Positions 8,964-16,960 of a stretch of DNA of 64,000 bases are shown here, piece by piece. Under the pieces are notes generated by a model. The model saw nothing but the letters and a program-made list of their open reading frames with translations. It searched no databases and was not told where the DNA came from. Origin of the DNA: Agitococcus sp. Lineage in GTDB: Bacteria > Pseudomonadota > Gammaproteobacteria > Pseudomonadales > Moraxellaceae. The DNA is taken from contig JAUSLJ010000035.1 of NCBI GenBank assembly GCA_030646715.1, forward strand, positions 124,001-188,000. The letters run 5' to 3'. A program made the translations under genes and the position numbers. Positions within the stretch are counted from its first letter, which is position 1. Each line of letters begins with the position of its first letter.

Positions 8964-9328
8964 TGAAAAGCGCAACCAGTTTTAGCCGTTCAGGTGTTAG
9001 CGATTGGATTCTCCAGCGCGTCAGTGCCGTTATTTTGGCGGTGTATTTTGTCGTGATTATCGGTTGGTTAATTTGTGCAGGTGAAGTGACTTACACCGCT
9101 TGGCATGATTTTATGACCTGTACCGTGATGCGTATTTTTAGCTTATTGGCTATTGTGTCACTAGCCGCCCATGCGTGGATTGGTATGTGGACGGTGTTTA
9201 CCGACTATTTGACCGTTCGTCAAATGGGTGCCAAAGCTAGTTTTATTCGTTTGTTCGCTCAAGTTGGCATGGCATTGGTCATTTTTGTCTATGTCGTTTG
9301 GGGCATTATGATTTTGTGGGGTAATTAA
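8963..9328 (+). CDS. sdhD: Succinate dehydrogenase membrane anchor subunit
   Basis: 121 residues from the ATG overlapping the sdhC stop. An upstream in-frame ATG at 8948 lies within sdhC and is less likely. 'GVSDWILQRVSAVILAVYFV' and 'AAHAWIGMWTVFTDYL' are the conserved SdhD quinone-site and haem-ligand segments. Three membrane helices are visible. It follows sdhC and precedes sdhA by two bases in a normal complex II operon order. Confidence 0.93.
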   Translation: MKSATSFSRSGVSDWILQRVSAVILAVYFVVIIGWLICAGEVTYTAWHDFMTCTVMRIFSLLAIVSLAAHAWIGMWTVFTDYLTVRQMGAKASFIRLFAQVGMALVIFVYVVWGIMILWGN

Positions 9329-9330
9329 GC

Positions 9331-11100
9331 ATGGCTAATATTCGTACCCTCAGTTTTGATGCCGTTATCGTCGGAGGTGGCGGTTCTGGTATGCGCGCGT
9401 CGTTGCAACTTGCCAATGCAGGTTTGAGCGTTGCCGTACTGACTAAAGTTTTTCCTACACGTTCACATACTGTTGCGGCTCAAGGTGGTATTGGTGCGTC
9501 GCTCGGTAATATGCATGACGACAACTGGCACTATCACTTTTTCGATACCATCAAAGGTTCGGATTATTTAGGTGATCAAGACGCAATTGAGTTTATGTGT
9601 CGTGAAGCTCCAAAAGTGGTCTATGAATTAGAACACATGGGTATGCCGTTTGACCGTAACGAAGACGGCACTATTTACCAACGTCCGTTTGGTGGTCACA
9701 CCTCAAATTACGGCGAAAAAGCCGTTGAGCGTGCCTGTGCTGCCGCTGACCGTACAGGTCATGCGTTGTTGCATACTTTGTATCAACAAAATCTCCGCGC
9801 CAAAACCAAGTTTTTTGTTGAGTGGATCGCCCTTGATTTAGTGCGTGATGCCGATGGTGAAGTGCTGGGTGTCATTGCCATTGACTTGGAAACAGGCGAA
9901 TTAGCGGTATTCCAAGCAAAATGTACCTTATTTGCTACGGGCGGTGCGGGTCGTATTTATGCGGCTTCGACGAATGCCTTTATCAATACAGGTGATGGCT
10001 TAGGTATGGCGGCGCGTGCGGGTATTCCATTGGAGGATATGGAGTTCTGGCAGTTCCATCCAACGGGTGTTGCTGGTGCTGGTGTGTTGTTGACGGAAGG
10101 CTGTCGTGGTGAAGGCGGTTTATTGCGTAACAAAAACGGTGAACGCTTCATGGAGCGTTACGCACCTAACTTGAAAGACTTGGCTCCGCGTGATTTCGTA
10201 TCTCGGTCTATGGATCAAGAAATCAAAGAAGGTCGTGGTTGTGGTCCTAATGGTGATTATGTCGTTCTCGACTTAACACACTTGGGCGTAGAAACGATTA
10301 TGAAACGCTTGCCATCGGTTTATGAGATTGGTAAGAAATTCGCTAACGTTGATTGCACTAAAGAACCGATTCCTGTGGTACCGACTATCCATTATCAAAT
10401 GGGTGGTATTCCAACTAATATCAATGGTCAAGTCGTTATCGCTAAAGATGGCAACCCAAATACCGTTGTTAAAGGTTTATACGCCATTGGTGAATGTTCT
10501 TGCGTCAGCGTGCATGGTGCTAACCGTTTAGGGACTAACTCTTTGTTAGATCTCATTGTGTTCGGTAAAGCTGCGGGTAATCACATCATTGAAACGGTGC
10601 GTAATACCCCAACGTCAACTAAGCAATTACCTGTTGATGTGCTTGAAAAAACGATGGCTCGTGTTAAGAAGTTAGATGATTCGACTTCGGGTGAATATGC
10701 TCAAGACATCGCCAATGACTTGCGTCGTATTATGCAGGCTCATGCGGGTGTATTCCGTACTCAAGCCTTGTTAGAAGAAGGCGTGAAAAAAGTCCTTGAG
10801 TTGGAAAAGCGTTTAGATAACATTCATTTGAAAGATAAATCTCAAGTCTTTAATACCGCGCGTATTGAAGCTTTAGAGTTATACAATCTGATTGAAGCCG
10901 CAAAAGCGACGATTATCTCTGCTGCTGCACGTCCTGAAAGCCGTGGTGCTCATGCCCATGATGACTTCCCAGAACGTGACGACAAAAACTGGATGAAACA
11001 CACCTTGTGGTACAAGGATAGCAACCGTCTTGATTATAAACCAGTCAAGATGATTCCCTTAACCGTAGAAACTGTAGAGCCTAAAAAGCGTACATTCTAA
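9331..11100 (+). CDS. sdhA: Succinate dehydrogenase flavoprotein subunit
   Basis: 589 residues, normal for the family. The FAD-binding start 'DAVIVGGGGSGMRASLQLA' is followed by 'RSHTVAAQGGIGASLGN', which holds the His that covalently binds FAD. 'HPTGVAGAGVLLTEGCRGEGG' is the active-site loop and 'HGANRLGTNSLLDLIVFG' is the conserved C-terminal FAD contact. It oxidises succinate to fumarate on the cytoplasmic face of complex II. Unusually, a copy of the dispersed 97-bp repeat lies between this gene and sdhB. Confidence 0.97.
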   Translation: MANIRTLSFDAVIVGGGGSGMRASLQLANAGLSVAVLTKVFPTRSHTVAAQGGIGASLGNMHDDNWHYHFFDTIKGSDYLGDQDAIEFMCREAPKVVYELEHMGMPFDRNEDGTIYQRPFGGHTSNYGEKAVERACAAADRTGHALLHTLYQQNLRAKTKFFVEWIALDLVRDADGEVLGVIAIDLETGELAVFQAKCTLFATGGAGRIYAASTNAFINTGDGLGMAARAGIPLEDMEFWQFHPTGVAGAGVLLTEGCRGEGGLLRNKNGERFMERYAPNLKDLAPRDFVSRSMDQEIKEGRGCGPNGDYVVLDLTHLGVETIMKRLPSVYEIGKKFANVDCTKEPIPVVPTIHYQMGGIPTNINGQVVIAKDGNPNTVVKGLYAIGECSCVSVHGANRLGTNSLLDLIVFGKAAGNHIIETVRNTPTSTKQLPVDVLEKTMARVKKLDDSTSGEYAQDIANDLRRIMQAHAGVFRTQALLEEGVKKVLELEKRLDNIHLKDKSQVFNTARIEALELYNLIEAAKATIISAAARPESRGAHAHDDFPERDDKNWMKHTLWYKDSNRLDYKPVKMIPLTVETVEPKKRTF

Positions 11101-11104
11101 CAGT

Positions 11105-11201
11105 AGGACTTACGCATCGCGCCGCGATTAGCGCGTTTTGTGAGCGTAAAGCCGCTAAAGCGGTTTTCGTGTGAACAAATAAGCGATAACCGCGTAAGTC
11201 G
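11105..11201. repeat. Dispersed ~97-bp repeat with GGACTTACGC ends, copy 1 (sdhA-sdhB gap)
   Basis: It begins AGGACTTACGCATCG and ends GCGTAAGTC, with 9-10-bp terminal inverted repeats. It contains an internal hairpin (AAAGCCGC/GCGG-type) and the block GTGAACAAATAAGCGATAACC. It is nearly identical to 19976-20071 and 61394-61491. No coding capacity is present, so it looks like a MITE or REP-type element. This copy sits inside the sdh operon, between sdhA and sdhB. Confidence 0.8.
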
Positions 11202-11229
11202 TAATAAGTATGCTTAGGGGAGATTTGAA

Positions 11230-11937
11230 ATGAGTGAAGTCCGTACCTTTGAAGTATTGCGTTATAATCCCGATAAAGATAACGCACCTTATATGCAAAC
11301 TTATCAGTTAGAGCTGGAAGGCAATGAGCGTATGTTGCTTGATGCCTTGCTGAAACTGAAAAAAATGGATGAAACCTTGAGTTTCCGCCGTTCGTGCCGC
11401 GAAGGTATTTGTGGTTCTGATGGTATGAATGTCAATGGCAAAAATGGCTTGGCCTGTTTAATCAACATGGCTGACTTGCCAAAGAAAATTGTCATTCGTC
11501 CATTACCAGGTTTGCCGATTATTCGTGACTTGGTTGTTGACATGAGTATGTTCTACAACCAATACGAAAAAGTACAGCCGTATGTCGTCAATGATACGCC
11601 GCCTCCACCAAAAGAGCGTTTACAGTCGCCAACCGACCGTGAAAAACTCGATGGTTTGTATGAGTGTATTTTGTGCGCGTGCTGTTCAACTAGCTGCCCA
11701 TCATTCTGGTGGAATCCTGAGAAATTCTTAGGCCCATCGGCGTTGATTCAAGCGTATCGTTTTTTAGTCGATACTCGTGACACGCAAACGGAACAACGCC
11801 TAGCTAATTTAGACGACCCGTTCAGTGTTTTCCGTTGTCGCGGTATTATGAACTGTGTCAGCGTGTGTCCAAAAGGTTTGAATCCAACTCGCGCCATTGG
11901 CCATATTCGTAATATGTTGTTAGAGCAAGCGACTTGA
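11230..11937 (+). CDS. sdhB: Succinate dehydrogenase iron-sulfur subunit
   Basis: 235 residues with AGGGGAG upstream of the ATG. The three cluster motifs are intact: the [2Fe-2S] set in 'SCREGICGSDGMNVNGKNGL' plus a following Cys, the [4Fe-4S] set in 'CILCACCSTSCPSFW', and the [3Fe-4S] set in 'CRGIMNCVSVCPKGLNP'. It passes electrons from SdhA to quinone in SdhCD. It is separated from sdhA by 129 bp that include a repeat element, a larger gap than elsewhere in the operon. A terminator follows and no sucAB genes are attached. Confidence 0.97.
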   Translation: MSEVRTFEVLRYNPDKDNAPYMQTYQLELEGNERMLLDALLKLKKMDETLSFRRSCREGICGSDGMNVNGKNGLACLINMADLPKKIVIRPLPGLPIIRDLVVDMSMFYNQYEKVQPYVVNDTPPPPKERLQSPTDREKLDGLYECILCACCSTSCPSFWWNPEKFLGPSALIQAYRFLVDTRDTQTEQRLANLDDPFSVFRCRGIMNCVSVCPKGLNPTRAIGHIRNMLLEQAT

Positions 11938-11961
11938 TTTTTAAGTTTATTGTTTGATTTT

Positions 11962-11989
11962 AAAAGGGGAGCTGATGCTCCTCTTTTTT
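11962..11989. terminator. Terminator after sdhB (possibly bidirectional)
   Basis: AAAAGGGGAGC, TGAT loop, GCTCCTCTTTTTT: an 11-bp stem with one wobble followed by a U run. The A run on the other side lets it also serve the convergent AraC-type gene, whose stop lies within it. Confidence 0.9.
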
Positions 11990-13055
11990 ATGACTGAGAT
12001 AAAGGCGAGTTTTTATGATTTTCCCGCCATAAGCTGGGTGTCATTCCCGTCCATTTACGGAACGCATGAGTAAAGTTAGCAGGTTCGGTAAAACCCATCC
12101 ACGTAGCAATATCTTCAATGCTACGACTGGATGAACAGAGCATCCGTATCGCATCTTTTAACCGTGACTCATCGAGTAATACCTGAAAGCTGGTATTCGC
12201 TTGTTGTAATTTACGTTTGAGGGTTCTAGTTGACATAAATAACTGTGTGCTAATCATTTCTAAGTCAGGATAACCCTGTTGACCACAAATCAGTCGCTGC
12301 CGTACCAACGAGACAATGTCTGCCCGACCTTGTTGATGACGTGCATCACGCTCACGTTTGATCTTCTCAGTCATTAATTGTGCCATGACCGCATCACCCG
12401 TATGAATACGTTTTGCTAGTTGGGCAATAGGAAAGCAGAGTTGATTTGCACCCATGTCAAAACGGCAAGTCGGTAATCGATCTTTATAATTGGCGTAATA
12501 TTCTGGCTCGGGATAGTTAAACCACAGTTCTACTTCGTGCCATGCGCTGCCCATTAAATTGCATAATCCACTCCATACACTAGTCAACGCAAGGTCATAC
12601 GCATAGCGATAGAGCCGATCTTCCAGCGACATATCCATGGAAATATCAATCACCGCATAGCCATCTTCTTCGAGCAATTTTCCACGATAAACAGGGACAA
12701 AAACCTGACTAAACTCAATACCAAAACGAATAGCATCACCTAGCGTCACTTGACTTAGCAGGGCATAAGCCATTAATGAATGCGTCGTTAAACCGATACG
12801 TAATCCTAACTCATAGCCTAAGCCGCCTTCGTGATTTGATAGCTCAATCATGCGCAGTAAGAGGCTTTCATGTTGGTCAACAGACAGGCTTGCGCCTTCT
12901 TCATCGATGAGAGTGATGGGAATATCTAGACCTTCAAGTATGACTTCACGCAGGTAGCCGCGTTCGCCAGCCATCAATAGAATTAAGCGCGCAAATTCGA
13001 CAGGCACAGAAGGCGAGTTACGATCCAGTATGAAGTTATTATTGGGTGCAGTCAT
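11988..13055 (-). CDS. AraC-family transcriptional regulator with arabinose-binding-type N-terminal domain (PF12625)
   Basis: 355 residues from the ATG at 13055, preceded by AGAAGA. An upstream TTG (13094) is a weaker choice. The N-terminal two thirds match the PF12625 sensor domain seen in OruR- and ArgR-like Pseudomonas regulators ('LGYELGLRIGLTTHSLMAYAL'). The last 100 residues form two helix-turn-helices: 'DLEMISTQLFMSTRTLKRKL' and 'SIEDIATWMGFTEPANFTHAFRKWTGMTP'. It is divergent from a five-gene cluster at 13296-16960, which it probably regulates. The ligand is unknown; the neighbours hint at a lipid or steroid-like effector. Confidence 0.88.
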   Translation of the reverse strand: MTAPNNNFILDRNSPSVPVEFARLILLMAGERGYLREVILEGLDIPITLIDEEGASLSVDQHESLLLRMIELSNHEGGLGYELGLRIGLTTHSLMAYALLSQVTLGDAIRFGIEFSQVFVPVYRGKLLEEDGYAVIDISMDMSLEDRLYRYAYDLALTSVWSGLCNLMGSAWHEVELWFNYPEPEYYANYKDRLPTCRFDMGANQLCFPIAQLAKRIHTGDAVMAQLMTEKIKRERDARHQQGRADIVSLVRQRLICGQQGYPDLEMISTQLFMSTRTLKRKLQQANTSFQVLLDESRLKDAIRMLCSSSRSIEDIATWMGFTEPANFTHAFRKWTGMTPSLWRENHKNSPLSQS

Positions 13056-13093
13056 AAATAATTCTTCTAGGTTAACGACATTAATATCAATCA

Positions 13094-13126
13094 AAGTTGG
13101 CCTATCATCACAACCAACTTGGCCTA
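13094..13126. promoter_or_regulatory. Candidate AraC-type operator half-sites upstream of the regulator
   Basis: A direct repeat AGTTGGCCTA (13095-13104) and ACTTGGCCTA (13117-13126) is spaced 22 bp start to start, about two helical turns, as expected for AraC-family half-sites. AAGTTGG/CCAACTT also forms an inverted repeat over the same bases. It lies in the 240-bp divergent gap between the regulator and the membrane-protein gene. The assignment is inference from geometry and position. Confidence 0.45.
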
Positions 13127-13295
13127 CGTCAAGCTCAAGAAATTTACTGTGTCAGGTTACGATGTAAACGTGGCAAAGGATCTATTACCTGCTTAACAGG
13201 CACATAAAATTAATTAGACCCATGTCTCGATCATCAATGTGGTCACTCTAGCATGCTGTGCAGTGAGCCAATAACTATTCCTCGTCGAGGTGATT

Positions 13296-14273
13296 ATGGT
13301 ACAAGTTGACGTTTTTTGGGCTTATGGCTTTGGCGCAAGCCTCGCTGTTGCCGCAGGTTCACAATTGGCAAAAGCAGCAAAGGCTAGCAAGCTAAGCCCT
13401 GCCAAAAGTCCGTTTGAAAGTCGCTATTTTGTTTGGACTGTGTTGTTTTTAGCACTCATTTGGTCGCCTACAGGCATGTTGTTGTTGGTTCGCCATCCTT
13501 CGTGGGAAACCATGCAAGTTGCTGAGAGTTTTTATAGTCTCAACGAGTTTCTCGTGCTGGCATTTGGTATTACCAATGTCACTCAAGGTATTTTAGGTTT
13601 TTTAATTAGCTATAAACTGATGCAGAGCGGTAAATATTACTTAGCGAACTTAAATTGGATGATTGGCTATTTTGGCATGTTTTTTATTTTGGTTTATGGG
13701 TGGGATGGCTTAGGTATTGACCGTTTCTTTTATGACCGTGACATGGTGGCGGGTTCACCAGCATGGACAGCGGGTGTGGGTACAGGCGGCACCGTGATGG
13801 GGACAGCCACCGCTGCGTGGAACTTTCTCACCAGTAGTGTTGTAATTACTCTTTATCTTGATGGTATTTATTTATTGCCGCCGTTTGCTGCTCTTATGTA
13901 CTTGTGGCACAGCGAAGCCTTAGCCAATGAAGGCCATCCGATTACGTTTTGGGGTTACGCGCCAACCTTGTTGGTATCTTATTTGGTGGCGGTGTTTGTG
14001 GTGAGTTTGGGGGCGGCAATTTTTAGTGCGGTTGTTGTTAATTATGTCGGTGCATTGTTGGGTGTTGGTTCCCACATAGAACGTGCCTTAGGACAAGTGC
14101 CTGCGGAAACGACTTCTCATATTATGAGTTATATCATTGGCTTACCGTTAGCCTTGTCGGTGTTATGGTTTACGGTATTAAAGCCTAATGGTTTGGTGCA
14201 TCGTGTGTTATCTCCTTGGTGTTTAGATCGTGCAACACCATCATCAACAAGTCCTATTGCGCAGAAAGCGTAG
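13296..14273 (+). CDS. Multi-pass integral membrane protein of unknown function
   Basis: 325 residues from the ATG at 13296, with GAGG five bases upstream. A GTG at 13290 overlaps the ribosome site. Hydropathy by eye gives seven or so membrane helices. Conserved-looking aromatic and acidic segments include 'LVYGWDGLGIDRFFYDRD' (about 147-164) and 'LYLDGIYLLPPFAALMY'. I do not recognise a characterised family. The gene is first in a cluster with SRPBCC, DCC, SDR and START-domain genes, so a role in lipid or sterol-like metabolism or transport is plausible but unproven. Confidence 0.6.
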   Translation: MVQVDVFWAYGFGASLAVAAGSQLAKAAKASKLSPAKSPFESRYFVWTVLFLALIWSPTGMLLLVRHPSWETMQVAESFYSLNEFLVLAFGITNVTQGILGFLISYKLMQSGKYYLANLNWMIGYFGMFFILVYGWDGLGIDRFFYDRDMVAGSPAWTAGVGTGGTVMGTATAAWNFLTSSVVITLYLDGIYLLPPFAALMYLWHSEALANEGHPITFWGYAPTLLVSYLVAVFVVSLGAAIFSAVVVNYVGALLGVGSHIERALGQVPAETTSHIMSYIIGLPLALSVLWFTVLKPNGLVHRVLSPWCLDRATPSSTSPIAQKA

Positions 14274-14351
14274 GTATTAGGTCGGAGTGGAGGCTGTTAG
14301 TCGTCGAATGGCCTTCACTCATTCTTTCCTAAATCGACGGGAGATAACCCC

Positions 14352-14912
14352 ATGAAAATTAGCCATAGTGCGATGATTCACTTTCCGATTGAACGGGTTT
14401 ATGACGCTTTTTTAACCCGTATGGCGCAGTTACCACCGTGGTTGCCGAGTATTGATAAAATTGAAGTCACACGTGTTCTGTCATTAACGACTCATCAAGC
14501 GGAAGTGGATTATAAGTGGCATATTGATACGCAAATTATTCCTGTTATTTTGCGGCCATTTTTACGCAGCAACATGAATCATATTCGCTCAACAACGGTG
14601 TGGTGTGCACAAAAAAGAGTGGTGAATTTTGAGTTTTATCATGATGACTATCGTGAATTATTTGATTGTAAAGGCACTTTTTCGTTGGTTGAACAATCAC
14701 ATAATAGTATGCGAATTGATATTGATGCCGATTTATACCCGTACCCTGAGCGTTTGGCAGGATTACCCAATTGGGTGGCCAAAAAAAGTATTCCATTAAT
14801 CGAAAAGTTAATTTTAGATATTTTACGTCCCTCGTTAATGGCGCTGCCTGAAGCCTTGCAAGCGATTACGGCGATCAGTGAAGACACACATAATATCGGT
14901 CGGAGTTCGTGA
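14352..14912 (+). CDS. SRPBCC (START-like fold) superfamily protein
   Basis: 186 residues. The N-terminal beta-helix pattern 'ISHSAMIHFPIERVYDAFLT' and the alternating strands after it fit the SRPBCC or polyketide-cyclase-like fold, which forms a hydrophobic ligand pocket. The helix at the C-terminus ('SIPLIEKLILDILRPSLMALPEAL') would close the pocket. No signal peptide is visible, so it is likely cytoplasmic. It overlaps the next gene's possible GTG start by four bases. The ligand is unknown. Confidence 0.6.
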   Translation: MKISHSAMIHFPIERVYDAFLTRMAQLPPWLPSIDKIEVTRVLSLTTHQAEVDYKWHIDTQIIPVILRPFLRSNMNHIRSTTVWCAQKRVVNFEFYHDDYRELFDCKGTFSLVEQSHNSMRIDIDADLYPYPERLAGLPNWVAKKSIPLIEKLILDILRPSLMALPEALQAITAISEDTHNIGRSS

Positions 14913-14914
14913 AA

Positions 14915-15337
14915 ATGAGCATAAATGCAACGATGTTATTTGACGGCAAGTGTGTATTTTGCAATGGTGCAGTCAATTTTGCCTTAGAAAAAGAAGTGAA
15001 GCCTGCTTTGTATTTTGCCGCATTGCAATCTGATGCAGGTCAGTCTTTATTGCGTCAGTATGGTTTGCGTACCGATAATTTTCGGACGTTTGTCATTATC
15101 AATAACAGTAAAGCTTACACTCGTTTTGAGGCAGCAATTCAGTTGGGGTATTTGATAGGCGGGCGTTGGGCTAATTTGGCTCGTGTATTAGACGTCATTG
15201 TGCCAGATTTTATTGGCAATCCTGTGTACAGCCTACTATGGCCTTTACGGAAAATATTTGGTGCGAAGGAACAATGTATATTGCCATCACCGACATTACG
15301 TGCGCGTTTGTTGTCGGGTGGTGATGTTTTTTCCTGA
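14915..15337 (+). CDS. DCC-family thiol-disulfide oxidoreductase-like protein (DUF393)
   Basis: 140 residues from an ATG with GGAG nine bases upstream. A GTG six bases earlier overlaps the previous stop and is a possible alternative. 'LFDGKCVFCNGAVNFAL' has the D-G-x-C-x-x-C motif near the N-terminus that defines the DCC family, and the rest has the thioredoxin-like spacing of this group. Function in bacteria is poorly known; a redox role is inferred. It is third in the 13.3-17.0 kb cluster. Confidence 0.8.
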   Translation: MSINATMLFDGKCVFCNGAVNFALEKEVKPALYFAALQSDAGQSLLRQYGLRTDNFRTFVIINNSKAYTRFEAAIQLGYLIGGRWANLARVLDVIVPDFIGNPVYSLLWPLRKIFGAKEQCILPSPTLRARLLSGGDVFS

Positions 15338-15362
15338 GTCGATCAATCAAAGATTTTATAAC

Positions 15363-16196
15363 ATGAATAAAAAGACAGTGTTAATTACAGGTGGCAATGC
15401 AGGGATTGGTTTTGCAACCGCACGAGTATTAGCCAAAGAGGGAGCGCAGGTGTTATTGGCCTGTCGTAATCAAGACAAAGCCATTGCAGCCGCAAAATTC
15501 ATTCGACAAGAAAAACCGGATGCTTTTGTAGAAGTGCTGTCATTAGATTTATCTTCGTTAGCAGAGATTAAAAAATCAGCTGATAGGATTAAAACGCTTT
15601 ATCCTTCAATTGATGTGTTGATTAATAACGCAGGCGTATATTGTCCAACACAGCAATTCACTGTTGATGGTTATGAGCTTCAATTTGGTGTGAATTATTT
15701 GGGGCATTTCTTGCTGACCCATTTGTTATTGTCGAGTTTGAAGCATAGCGGACAGGCACGTATTATCAATGTTGCTTCTATTGGACATTGGATGGGGGGT
15801 ATTCGGCCAAAAAACTTTAAAGGATGGAAAAAATATAATAGTTTTATGGCATACGGCCAATCAAAATTGGCGAATATCCTGTTTAGCCATGTCATGTCGC
15901 GTCGATTGGCGCAAGATGGCATTATCAGCAATGCGATACATCCGGGCGGTATAGATTCGGACTTATACCGCCAATTACCGAATTGGCTTTATGCGGTCTT
16001 TCGATTGTTTTTAATTGGCACGGAGAGGCCAGCACGTATGATTGCAGACATGGCACTTTCTGAGCGTTGGCAGTCAAAAACTGGAGAGTATGTCAGTGCA
16101 CATATGCCTGATTGGCAATCAAAAGAAGCGAAAGATGCATTAGCGGCGGATTGTTTATATGCGCAGTCTGTAGCATTAGTACAAGACTATTTGTAA
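15363..16196 (+). CDS. Short-chain dehydrogenase/reductase, retinol-dehydrogenase-like
   Basis: 277 residues from the ATG at 15363. A longer open frame upstream overlaps the DCC gene and is not SDR-like. The NAD(P) motif 'ITGGNAGIGFATARVL', 'NNAG', the catalytic Ser region 'NVASIGH' and the 'YGQSK' catalytic Tyr-Lys are all present. The spacing and the 'NYLGHFLLTHLLL' segment resemble RDH11/13 and WW-domain oxidoreductase-like SDRs, which act on hydrophobic alcohols and ketones. The substrate is unknown. Its place beside START-fold proteins supports a lipid-like substrate. Confidence 0.85.
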   Translation: MNKKTVLITGGNAGIGFATARVLAKEGAQVLLACRNQDKAIAAAKFIRQEKPDAFVEVLSLDLSSLAEIKKSADRIKTLYPSIDVLINNAGVYCPTQQFTVDGYELQFGVNYLGHFLLTHLLLSSLKHSGQARIINVASIGHWMGGIRPKNFKGWKKYNSFMAYGQSKLANILFSHVMSRRLAQDGIISNAIHPGGIDSDLYRQLPNWLYAVFRLFLIGTERPARMIADMALSERWQSKTGEYVSAHMPDWQSKEAKDALAADCLYAQSVALVQDYL

Positions 16197-16222
16197 ATTG
16201 AAGTTTTTATCGCGAGGGAGTT

Positions 16223-16960
16223 ATGCCTAAAGTGATGATGGTAAAAGTGCTCATACTTGGAGTATTGATATCAGGGTGGCATCTCCCTGTATTGGCAGCC
16301 AATGATGATATTGAGGAGTTACAAGCGCCGTTAACCAATGAATGGCGTTTGGCCAAAAGTGATCGTTTGCGCAATATTAAGACTTATGTGCGTTTGGAGG
16401 ATGGTAAACGCTATCGTTCTTTTCGCGCTGAAATGGTCATGGATAATGTCAAACCCGAAGCGTTAATTCGTTTAATTCTTGATTTTAAAAACTACCCAAA
16501 ATGGTTTTGGGAAACGCGTGAAGCAAAATTACTGCAAAAAATTTCCGACACAGAATATTATGTCTATATGATTCATGACGCCCCTTATGGTTTACCTGAT
16601 CGAGACGTGATTCTTCATGCCGTGGTGTCACCACAAACGACCACCAAGCCTTATTTGGACTTGACAATAAAAGCTGCTCCAAATTATTTGCCACTTAAGC
16701 CTCCATTGGTTAGGATGGTGGCCGAAGATTTGTATTTCCGTTTTACGCCATTAGCCAATGGTCAACTCAAAAGTGAGTCTGAGGGTTATGTTGATCCTGG
16801 TGGTATTGTGCCATCATGGGCAGCTAACTTTGTTCAACGCAGCGCACCTTATGCTGTAGCGTTAGGGGCATTACGTATGGCGAAAAGAGACGAGTATGTC
16901 AATTCTGAGCAAGCCTTACCATTTAAGGTGTATCATTTTAGTGATTATCTTGCTCAGTAA
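16223..16960 (+). CDS. Exported START-domain lipid-binding-like protein
   Basis: 245 residues. A signal peptide is visible (about residues 1-25, ending 'PVLA'), so the protein is likely periplasmic. The mature part matches bacterial START-domain proteins: 'WRLAKSDRLRNIKTYVRLE', 'LDFKNYPKWFWETREAKLL', 'YYVYMIHDAPYGLPDRDVIL'. START domains hold a hydrophobic ligand such as a lipid or sterol. GAGGGAG precedes the ATG. It ends the AraC-linked cluster and faces the convergent protease gene, with adjacent stops. Confidence 0.8.
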   Translation: MPKVMMVKVLILGVLISGWHLPVLAANDDIEELQAPLTNEWRLAKSDRLRNIKTYVRLEDGKRYRSFRAEMVMDNVKPEALIRLILDFKNYPKWFWETREAKLLQKISDTEYYVYMIHDAPYGLPDRDVILHAVVSPQTTTKPYLDLTIKAAPNYLPLKPPLVRMVAEDLYFRFTPLANGQLKSESEGYVDPGGIVPSWAANFVQRSAPYAVALGALRMAKRDEYVNSEQALPFKVYHFSDYLAQ

